A DNA stretch of 15,000 bases, taken from NCBI RefSeq assembly GCF_042767895.1, contig NC_091564.1, forward strand, positions 36,642,168 through 36,657,167. The letters are read 5' to 3'. Under the pieces are notes generated by a model that was given only the letters and a program-made list of their open reading frames with translations, did no database searches and was not told the DNA's origin. A program made the translations under genes and the position numbers. Below, in pieces: positions 8,046 to 15,000 of the stretch (position 1 is the stretch's first letter; each line of letters begins with the position of its first letter). This DNA is from Penaeus vannamei. Taxonomy: Eukaryota > Arthropoda > Malacostraca > Decapoda > Penaeidae.

Positions 8046-8104
8046 TGGAAGTGAAAGCCCCCATTAGGTTCTGTGGAGTTAATGTAGGGCGCTGGATGTT
8101 ACTG
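8046..8104. other. Short mixed-sequence junction
   Basis: Sixty bases of normal complexity (gccccc, ttaatgtagggcgctgg) marking the left edge of the higher-order repeat. No gene or motif assigned. Confidence 0.5.
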
Positions 8105-8985
8105 GAGGTGAAGAATGGGGAAGAAGAGGGAAAAGGGATTAAGGGAAAGATGGAATGAAGGAGGGAAGGAACAAGGAGGAAAAGGGAAAAGGGATTAAGG
8201 GAGGTGAAGACTGAGGAGGGATTTAGGGAAAGATAGAATGAAGGAGGGAAGGAACAAGGAGGAAAAGGGAAAAAGGGATTAAGGGAGGTGAAGACTGAGG
8301 AGGGATTTAGGGAAAGATAGAATGAAGGGAAGTTGAAGAATGGGGAAGAAGAGGGAAAAGGGATTAAGGGAAAGATAGAATGAAGGGAGGGAAGGAACAA
8401 GGAGGAAAAGGGAAAGGGATTAAGGAGGTGAAGACTGAGGAGGGATTTAGGGAAAGATAGAATGAAGGGAGGGAAGGAACAAGGAGGAAAAGGAAAAGGG
8501 ATTAAGGGAGGTAAAGACTGAGGAGGGATTTAGGGAAAGATAGAATGAAGGGAAGTTGAAGAATGGGGATGAAAAGGGAATAGGGATTAAGGGAAAGATA
8601 GAATGAAGGAGGAAGGAACAAGGAGGAAAGGAAAGGGATTAAGGGAGGTAAAGACTGAGGAGGGATTTAGGGAAAGACAAATTAAGGGAGGGAAGGAACA
8701 AGGAGGAAAAGGGAAAAGGGATTAAGGGAGGTAAAGACTGGGGAGGGATTTAGGGAAAGAAAAATTAAGGGAGGTGAAGACTGAGGAGGAAGAGGGAAAA
8801 TGGATTAAGGAAAAGAAAAATTAAGGGAAGGAAGGAACAAGGAGGAAAAGGGAAAAGGGATTAAGGGAGGTAAAGACTGAGTAGGGAATTAGGGAAAGAA
8901 AAATTAAGGGAGGTGAAGACTGAGGAGGAAGAGGGAAAATGGATTAAGGGAAAGAAAAATTAAGGGAGGGAAGGAATAGGGAGGA
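8105..8985. repeat. Purine satellite with ~220-bp higher-order repeat
   Basis: The ggaacaagga word lies near 8170, 8253, 8396, 8478, 8617, 8697, 8836 and (variant) 8975, spaced 83, 143, 82, 139, 80, 139 and 139 bases. This alternation of ~82 and ~140 gives a higher-order period of 219-226 bp. A second marker, tgaaga-tgggg/tgagg, agrees: 8109, 8334, 8557 and 8775. Sub-units share ggattaaggga, gggatttagggaaagatag and aatgaaggga. The + strand is almost wholly purine with sparse T. One short frame (8041-8400, minus strand) reads Phe/Pro/Ser repeats; not coding. Confidence 0.9.
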
Positions 8986-9737
8986 AAAGGGAAGAGGGAT
9001 TTAGGGGAAGATAGAATGAATGGAGGGAAGAAATTAGGTAGAAGATGAAAGGGATTTAGGGGAATAGAGAATGAAGGGAAGGAAGGGACAAGGAAGAAGA
9101 GGAAAAGAGATTAAGAGGAAGAAAGACTGAAGGGAGCGAAGAAAAAAGGAGGAAAAGGAAAAGAGATTTAAGGAAAGAAATGGAAAGGCAGGGAAGGGAC
9201 TAGGAAGAAGAGGAAAAGGGATTAAGGGAAGATAGAATGAAGGGAGGGAAGGACTTAGGAGCAAAAGGAAAAGAAGTGGGATAAAGGGAGGGAAAAGAGA
9301 TTAGGAGAAAGGGAGGGAAGACAGGAAAAAAGATTAAAATAAAGAATGGAAGAAAAGAGAGAGAAGGAAGGAGCTAATGGGAGTATATGAGAGAGTCAAG
9401 GGAATTGGAAGAAAGGAAGAGATAAAGGATAAATAAAGACAAAGGGAAAGGGGGAAGAAAAATAAACAAAGAAATCGGGAGACAAAGAAATTAAAAGAAG
9501 GAATGGAGGGAGCGACAAAAGGAGAAACGAATGTGGAAAAGCCGGAGAGCGAGTGGAGGAAAAAGGAGGGAGTGATAAAGAGGAAGAAGAATAGAAAGAA
9601 ATGATGAGAAAAAGGAAGGATAAATAAAAATGGGAACGAGAAAAAAAAACAAGAGAACCTGAAGGAAACAAATAAAAAACAAAACAAAGAAAACATCACA
9701 AATAAACAAATTAAAAAGAAACGAATGACAGGAAGAA
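8986..9737. repeat. Decayed purine satellite, increasingly A-rich
   Basis: The same words as the array to the left (gggatttagggg, aatgaaggga, ggaaggga-aagga) persist to about 9330 with irregular spacing. After that the sequence is A/G-rich (aagaaa, ggaaag, aaataaac) without a period. It looks like the eroded edge of the satellite. Minus-strand Phe/Leu/Ser frames of up to 136 codons are composition artefacts. Confidence 0.75.
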
Positions 9738-10135
9738 GGACCAAAAGCGAAGGAAAGAGAGAACAAACAAAATTATCAGAATGGGAAAGAAAGAGAGGAA
9801 AAGAGAATGAGATTAAAAATGGTCCAAAAGTGAAAGAAAGAGAGAAAGAAAAAGAATTAAAATGGTCAAAAAGTGAAAGACAGAGAGAAGGAAATTAAAA
9901 ATGGTCAAAAAGTGAAACCAAGAGAGAAAAAGAGAATGTGATTAAAACAGATCCAAAAGGAAATGAAAGAAAGAGGGAGAGATTAAAATTGGTCCAAAAG
10001 TGAGAGAATGAGAGAAAGAGAATGTGATTAAAACTGATCCAAAAGTAAGTGAAAGAAAGAGAGAATGATAATAGAATTGGTTCAAAAGTGAATGAAAGAA
10101 AGAGAGAAACAGATAAAAAATGGTCCAAAAGTGTG
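9738..10135. repeat. ~43-bp A-rich minisatellite
   Basis: Units of form attaaaa-tggtccaaaagtgaa-gaaagagagaaa. The ggtccaaaag-type word occurs at about 9738, 9821, 9864, 9903, 9950, 9991, 10036, 10079 and 10122, with 39-47 base spacing (83, about two units, for the first step). The tggtcc core is the only part that breaks the purine run and is better kept than the GA-rich filler. A 77-codon minus-strand frame merely reads through it. Confidence 0.88.
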
Positions 10136-10379
10136 TCTAAACTAAGCGAAAGAAAATGGCATGGGAACTGAAGCGCCGAGAGAAAGTTAAAAAAAAGAAG
10201 AGAGAGAGAAAGGAAAAGTAAAAAAAGAAAATAAAGATTAAGGAAATTAGGAGGAGAGAAAGATACAAAGAGATAGCTTGGATTTTATTCAATACTTATA
10301 TATTTATTTACTTTACTCCGCGACCGAAAAAAAAGTTTAGGAAAGATAATGGTAAAACAAAATACAAATAAAAACTAAA
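10136..10379. other. A-rich mixed sequence, no gene seen
   Basis: A/G-rich to about 10270, then AT-rich unique sequence containing acttatatatttatttac and ctccgcgaccg. Nothing recognised. Confidence 0.55.
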
Positions 10380-10414
10380 AAATAATAATAATAATAGCAA
10401 TAATGATAATAATG

Positions 10415-10445
<31 letters not shown>

Positions 10446-10462
10446 TAATAATAATAATAATG

Positions 10463-10554
<92 letters not shown>

Positions 10555-10556
10555 TA
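10380..10556. repeat. (TAA)n trinucleotide microsatellite
   Basis: About 177 bases of TAA/ATA repeats. The left half is interrupted by periodic tgataa and agcaa variants; the right half (from about 10462) is nearly perfect except for one slippage at 10490. The reading depends on frame only (poly-Asn, poly-Ile, poly-Tyr/Leu). Confidence 0.97.
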
Positions 10557-10830
10557 ACATCGATCATACACATCAAACAGAATCGAAAAACAAATAAAAA
10601 GTTATTGAAGAAAAACACATCAATCAATTAGTGAATATGGAAATGTTCAATTAAAAAAAAAATTGAAAGACGATACGCAAATTTTTTATATATATTACCC
10701 TTAAGAGCGAGTGAGTGGCGTCTTAATGAAAGTAAGGGGGGGGGGGGGGGGGGCGTTATAAGGGAGGGGAGCGAAACCTAATTAAGGTGTTGATTTTAAG
10801 TGGAAAAAGGGCGTGGAGTGATGAGTAGAT
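10557..10830. other. AT-rich sequence with small hairpin and (G)18 run
   Basis: ttcaatt (10646-10652) and aattgaa (10661-10667) form a 7-bp hairpin around an A8 loop. An 18-base G run lies at 10736-10753. No coding frame. Confidence 0.65.
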
Positions 10831-11070
10831 GGTAGATGAAGATAAAAGTGGTAGATAAAGTTGAAAGTAGATGAAGTAAGTAAAGATAAATGTAGATGGA
10901 AGTAGTAAAGTATATGAAAATAAATTTAGATGAAGGAGATAAAGATGGAAGTAGATGAAGTTGATAAAGATGGGAATAGATGAAGTAGATAAAAATGAAA
11001 GTAGATGACGGACAATAAAATAGAGAAAGATGAAAGTTGCAAATGTAGATAAAAAGTAAATGCATAGATC
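10831..11070. repeat. 25-bp GATAAA/GATGAA minisatellite
   Basis: Units of form agatgaagtagataaa-atggaagt. The agatgaag word lies at 10928, 10953 and 10978, with agatgacg at 11003: exactly 25 bases apart. Degenerate copies extend left to about 10831 and right to about 11070. Confidence 0.88.
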
Positions 11071-11215
11071 AAGTATATAATGCGGAAAATTGTAAAAAAA
11101 AAATAATAATAACTAGATAGATAGATAAATAAATAAATAAAAGCAGTAGATGTAAATGAAAGAGATGAAAGAAGGACACGAAGAGAAAGAGAGAGAGATC
11201 ATGGATTTGAAATGG
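11071..11215. other. A-rich sequence with short (GATA)/(ATAA) runs
   Basis: Poly-A near 11094, (GATA)3 near 11115, (AATA)n to 11140, then GA-rich words. No gene. Confidence 0.65.
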
Positions 11216-11218
11216 ATA

Positions 11219-11262
11219 ATTGACTGACCGCCGAGAAGTGTCACCTGTCACTTTCAGTCAAT
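11219..11262. other. Stem-loop at the purine-to-pyrimidine switch
   Basis: attgactga (11219-11227) is the exact reverse complement of tcagtcaat (11254-11262). Inside it, aagtg (11236-11240) pairs with cactt (11249-11253). Together they make a 14-bp stem with an eight-base bulge on the left arm (ccgccgag) and an eight-base loop. It lies in the only mixed sequence between about 3.5 kb of purine-rich and 1.8 kb of pyrimidine-rich + strand. Confidence 0.55.
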
Positions 11263-11284
11263 CACCAGCGTGGTTAGACCTCTC

Positions 11285-11408
11285 TGGCATCCCCTCCCTC
11301 CCTCCTCCCTCTTTCCTCTCTTCCTCCCTCCTTTCTCTTCCCTCTCTCTTCCTCTCTTTTTCTTTCTCTTGCTTTCTCTTTCTTTCTCTTTCTTTCTCTC
11401 TTTCTCTT

Positions 11409-11461
<53 letters not shown>

Positions 11462-11474
11462 ATATCTCTCTCTC

Positions 11475-11558
<84 letters not shown>

Positions 11559-11815
11559 TCCCCCTCCCTCCCTCCCTCCCTCCCTCCCTCCCTCCCTCCC
11601 TCCTTCTCTCCCACCTTCCTTCCACTTCTCCCCCACTCCCTATTTTCTTTCATGACTCTCCCTCCCTCCTTCTCTTCCTGTCTTTCTCCCCCTTCTTTCC
11701 ATACACTTCCCCTCCCCTTCCTCCTTCTCTTTCCCTACCTCCCCTTTCTCTTCCTCCCTTCCTCCTCCTTTCCTTTCCACCCTCCCCTTCTGTCCCACCC
11801 TCGCCGCCCCTCCCC
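11285..11815. repeat. Pyrimidine block with (CT)n and (CCCT)n
   Basis: CTTT/CTCTTT sequence leads to (CT)n at about 11466-11559 (interrupted only by A at 11477 and 11553). (CCCT)n follows at about 11562-11602, then degenerate C/T. Frames are Ser/Leu/Pro repeats. Confidence 0.95.
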
Positions 11816-11884
11816 AATCCGCCCAGAGTGAGGGGAAACAGACTAACCTCGCCGGCCGACCCTCGTTCGTCAAGACACAAACTT
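11816..11884. other. Short mixed-sequence island
   Basis: Seventy bases of balanced, CpG-containing sequence (gccggccgaccctcgttcg) between two pyrimidine arrays. Nothing recognised. Confidence 0.5.
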
Positions 11885-12830
11885 CCCGTCTCCCCTCACT
11901 CCCCCTGTCCCCCTCTCTCTCCTCCCCTCTTCCCCTCTCTCCCGTCTCCCCTCACTCCTGTCTCGCCCTCTCTTCCCCTCACTCCCCTGTCCCTTCTCCT
12001 CACTCCCGTCCTCCCTCTCTCGTCTCTTCTCCCGTCTCCCCCTCCTTCCTCTCACTCCCCTGTCCCTTCTCCCTCACTCCCATCCCCCCTCTCCTCTCTC
12101 TTCTCCCGTCTCCTCCCTCTCCTCCCTCTCTCCCCTCTCCCTTCTCTCACTCCCGTCCCCCTCTCTCTCTCTTCTCCCGTCTCCCCCTCTCCTTCCCTCT
12201 CTTTCCCTCTCCCTTCTCCTCACTCCCGTCCCCCCTCTCTCCTCTCTTCTCCCGTCTCCCCTCTCCCTTCCCCTCTCTCCCCTCTCCCTTCTCCTCACTC
12301 CTCCCCCTCTCTCCTCTCTTCTCCCGTCTCCCCTCCTTCCCCTCCCTTCCCTTCACTTCCCTCTTCCCTCTTTCCTCTCTTCTCCCGTCTCCCGTCTTCC
12401 CCGTCTCCCCCCTTCCCGTCTCCCTCTCCTCTCTTCTCCTGTCTCCCCTCTCCCCTGTCTCCCCCTTCCCGTCTCCCCTCTCCTCTCTTCTCCTGTCTCC
12501 TCCCTCCCTTCCCCTCTCTCCTCTGTCCCTTCTCCTCCGCCCGTCCTCCCTCTCTCCCTCTCTTCTCCCTCCCTCCTCCCTTCCCTCTCCCGTCCCCTCC
12601 TCTCTTTCTCCCGTCTCCCCTTCCTCCTCACTCCCGTCCTCCCTCTCTCCTCACTCCCCGTCCCCCCTCTGTCCTCTCTTCTCCTGTCTCACCTCTCCCC
12701 CCGTCCCCCCTTCCCCTCCCTTCCCTCCCCTCTTCCCTCTTCCTCTCTTCTCCCGTCTCCTCCCTCCCTTCCCCTCTCTCCCCCTCACCTCCTTCTCCCT
12801 TCCCCTCTCTCCCCTCTTCCCTCACTCCCT
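11885..12830. repeat. Pyrimidine minisatellite, ~73-bp unit
   Basis: About 950 bases, almost only C and T. The marker cttctccc/tgtctcc lies at about 12026, 12100, 12171, 12246, 12318, 12379, 12433, 12487, 12562, 12678 and 12747. Spacing is 71-75 for the first four steps, then 61, 54, 54 and 75, which shows unit-length change inside the array. Each unit combines ctcactcccgtcc with ctctcttctcccgtctcc. A forward frame of 520 codons crosses this and the previous block, entirely Ser/Pro/Leu; it is an artefact of missing stop codons in C/T-only sequence. Confidence 0.88.
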
Positions 12831-12875
12831 GACAACGCCGTCCGCCAGGCGCTCGAGACACAGACGTTGTTATTT
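12831..12875. other. Small mixed island with inverted repeat
   Basis: acaacg (12832-12837) pairs with cgttgt (12865-12870), enclosing a cgcc/ggcg pair. It marks the right edge of the C/T minisatellite. Weak evidence for any function. Confidence 0.35.
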
Positions 12876-13160
12876 ACGTTTTTTAATTATTTCCCCCTCT
12901 TCTTTCTTATTCTTCTTGCTCCTCTTTCTATATTTCCTTTTCTTTTTTCTTTTTCTTTTCTGTGTTCTATTTTCTTTTTTCCTATTTCTTCCCTGTTTTC
13001 TTTTTTTTTTCTTTTTTGTTTCATTTTATTCTTTTTCGTTTTCGTTTTTGCTTTCTTTACTTTCTTCTTTCTCCATCTTTGTAGTATTGTGCTCGGGTTT
13101 TGTGATATCAAGAATATTGGAGACTTTCTTTCTTTTTATATAGACTATTGATCCGTAATT
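12876..13160. other. T-rich sequence, no gene seen
   Basis: T-rich pyrimidine sequence (ttctttttc words) to about 13060, then mixed sequence. Frames are Phe/Leu-rich. No motif recognised. Confidence 0.6.
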
Positions 13161-13318
13161 AATTCTATATCTGTATCTCTCTATTTATCTATCTATCTAT
13201 CTCTATATATATCTGTCTATTTGTCTGTTTACCTCTCTATCTGTCTATCTATCTGTCCACTCCTCTAACTATATCTATATATGTCCATCTATATTTACCT
13301 GCCTGTATCTATCTACCT
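13161..13318. repeat. Degenerate (TATC)n / (TCTG)n repeat
   Basis: Interspersed tatc, tctg and tatat words, including about four tandem TATC units near 13184-13203. GATA-type repeat on the minus strand. Confidence 0.85.
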
Positions 13319-13320
13319 AT

Positions 13321-13489
<169 letters not shown>

Positions 13490-13640
13490 AGTTTATGTGT
13501 GCGTTTGCATGTGCGTGTTAATATGAATTTATGTATGAATTAATCTCTCGTTTTCTTTATAAACTAAATAGCATAACCCTCCCTCCTCCCTCCCAGTTCA
13601 TTCTTAATAAAAAGAAAAAGAAAAAGAAAAAATACAATTA
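13490..13640. other. Mixed sequence and short (AAAAAG)n
   Basis: AT-rich unique sequence followed by a few aaaaag units at about 13609-13631. Nothing recognised. Confidence 0.6.
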
Positions 13641-14113
13641 TAATCAACGATAGAATACCCTTCCCCATTCCCTCACCCCCCCCCTCAATGTATTCATTTC
13701 CCCTTCTTCCTAATTTATCCCCATCAACTTCCCCTCTCTTCTTTTCTTCTCTCCTCTCTTCTTCCCATCCCTTACCTTCCCATTAACTTTCCCTCTCCTG
13801 CCTACCCCTTCTTTTCCCCCCCCTTTCCCATCCCCTCCTCTCGTCCCTTGCACCCTCTCCTCTCTCCGCCTCTCCCTTCCCATCCCTTCCCATCCCCACT
13901 TCTCCCTTTCTTCCCCTCCCTTTCTTTCTTCTTCCCTTCCTATCCCTCACTTCTCCTGCCTTACCCTCCCTTCCCCATCCCCTCCTTCCCTTCACAACCC
14001 CTCTTCTCCTCCTCTCCCTAATCCCTCCCCTCCCCCCCCCTCTTGTCCCCTCCCTTGCACTCCCCCTCCCCCTCCCCCCATCCCCCTCCCCTCCCTCCCC
14101 TCCCCTCCCCTCG
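13641..14113. repeat. C/T-rich tract, C-run-rich at the right end
   Basis: Degenerate ccctt/ccctcc sequence with no fixed period. From about 14024 to 14113 it is dominated by C3-C9 runs (ccccctcccc words), so the minus strand is a dense G-quadruplex candidate and the plus strand a possible i-motif. A 70-codon minus-strand frame is Gly/Arg/Lys/Glu low complexity. Confidence 0.88.
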
Positions 14114-14580
14114 TCTATAAGACAAACAGACGCTTAAGCTTTTCCCTCGTTATTGACGCGAAGGTTTAAGTAATTAATTGCAATAGAACAATTCCTCTTC
14201 AACTTTGTGCAATGACCCGGCGTCGGTTCGAAGCCGCCGGAAGCAGGTATGGCGACATGGTCCATTTCCCCCCTCGCGTTTGGTGGTGATTTTCGCCCTT
14301 ACGAGCCCTCGCGGTGGCGTATGTTCATCCCCCGCGCTCACCCCTTTGGTGGGACTCGCTGGCTTCCTCCTATAGAATGCGAGGAAGGGATAAACTTGCC
14401 GTTACAATAAGGTCGGCCTCTAATTGAAGGCATCTGTCACGCTGAGCCTTATTAGTATAATGTGGTAGAGCCTTTTCATCCCCCCGGCGAACACAGCGCT
14501 TGTACACCATATTGTTCTAAACAAGGGTATGTCGTTAACGTGGATTCTCTCCCCCTTTTATTTATTAAACAAGAGGGGAG
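14114..14580. other. Ordinary-complexity island, possibly conserved or regulatory
   Basis: About 465 bases of balanced, CpG-containing, non-repetitive DNA. The left part has homeodomain-type core sites (taattaattg near 14172). A cag|gtatgg splice-donor-like word lies at about 14244-14252, after an ATG at 14212 (25-codon frame). On the minus strand a frame of about 80 codons lacks a stop (about 14166-14402) but has no ATG. Near 14406-14453 aataagg and ccttatt form a 7-bp inverted repeat. From 14462 a frame beginning with GTG runs into the CTT repeat. None of this is enough to call an exon. Confidence 0.45.
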
Positions 14581-14790
14581 ACTTTCTTCCTCTCCTCCTC
14601 CTGGTTTTCCTCCCCTTCTCCCTTTTCCTCCCTCCTTCTTCTTCTTCCTTTTTCTTCTACTCCTCATTTTCTTCCTTTTTTCTTCGTCTCCTTCTCCTCT
14701 TCCTCCTCCTCCTCCTCCTTCTGTTTCTCCTCCCCTTCTTATCCTTTCTCATAATCATTCTCTTCCCCTTTTTCTTCTTCTCTTCTTCTT

Positions 14791-14821
<31 letters not shown>

Positions 14822-15000
14822 TCCATTCTCTCGTCCTCTTCGTTTTCCTCCCCCTCCTCTTCCATGTCTTCCTCCTCTTCTCGTGCTCTCTTGATGTATT
14901 CTTTCCTCTGAATTTCCTGTCCACTTTCTTTTATCGTCTCTTCTGTTCTCCAGCCCTTTGCTTTTCTGTTTTGTCTTAGCTCCAGTTTTTTCTTTTTCTT
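14581..15000. repeat. Pyrimidine tract with (CCT)n and (CTT)n
   Basis: C/T-rich to the window end, with (CCT)n near 14701-14720 and (CTT)n at about 14773-14820. It resembles the tract at 268-620 in composition and trinucleotide type. Frames read as Ser/Phe/Leu repeats. Confidence 0.92.

Noticed and set aside
11270..12832. Forward open frame of 520 codons
   Set aside because: It lies in C/T-only minisatellites where stop codons cannot form; the product is only Ser/Pro/Leu and no domain is visible.
14225..14235. Perfect B-box word ggttcgaagcc
   Set aside because: The T-stem pairs four of five, but there is no A-box or acceptor stem upstream, so it is not called a tRNA or SINE.
14462..14911. 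Forward 149-codon frame
   Set aside because: It starts with GTG; only the first 40 residues are non-repetitive and the rest is CTT/CCT repeat.

Overview
This is eukaryotic, non-coding, exceptionally repeat-rich DNA. By eye, about three quarters of the window is low-complexity sequence: long perfect (CT)n, (GT)n, (TAA)n, (TA)n and (CTT)n microsatellites, mononucleotide runs of 18-34 bases, and several pure purine or pure pyrimidine minisatellite arrays. I found no gene, exon, rRNA or tRNA that I can defend. The long open frames that cross the window translate these repeats into homopolymeric or alternating protein (poly-Leu/Ser, Cys-Val, Thr-His, Arg-Glu). The density, purity and mix of repeats resemble penaeid shrimp and other decapod crustacean genomes. 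That is an inference from general knowledge, because no gene here confirms it.

Layout, left to right. 1-250 is ordinary AT-rich sequence. 268-620 is pyrimidine-rich with a (CTT)n core. 759-1390 is a compound minisatellite: a ~50-bp motif repeated six times inside (GT)n. 1420-1590 is A-rich. 1600-1760 is a mixed-sequence island with a G-run block, a palindrome and an AP-1-type site. 1760-2010 is (TCTG)n then (CT)46. 2010-2200 is a mixed island with what looks like an LTR 3' end followed by an 11-base match to a tRNA-Arg primer-binding site. 2200-2545 is pyrimidine-rich and 2736-2919 is a ~95-bp tandem duplication. 3395-3990 is a purine minisatellite (24-bp unit). 4190-4500 (purine) and 4640-5050 (pyrimidine) form a large imperfect inverted pair. 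5265-5705 is a 19-bp pyrimidine minisatellite.

5760-6060 is G/A-rich. 6193-6309 holds a 71-bp tandem duplication. 6403-6720 contains the best promoter-like cluster (a perfect CRE and a strong TATA box). 6724-7070 is a poly(T) run followed by a CpG-rich, GC-rich block. (GT)n follows at 7076-7190, then a mixed stretch to ~7640. From 7640 to 11200 the + strand is almost entirely purine. Inside it are a ~220-bp higher-order repeat (8105-8980), a ~43-bp minisatellite (9738-10135), (TAA)n (10380-10556) and a 25-bp minisatellite (10928-11027). At 11219-11262 a stem-loop lies where the strand bias flips to pyrimidine, which continues through (CT)n and a ~73-bp minisatellite to ~13050. 13160-13490 is (TATC)n, (TA)31 and (GT)n. 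13640-14113 is C/T-rich. 14115-14580 is the longest ordinary-complexity island in the right half. CTT/CCT-rich DNA runs to the end.

No genes act together here. The main interest is repeat architecture: nested repeats, alternating purine/pyrimidine blocks, and a few mixed-sequence islands that may be decayed transposable elements or regulatory DNA.
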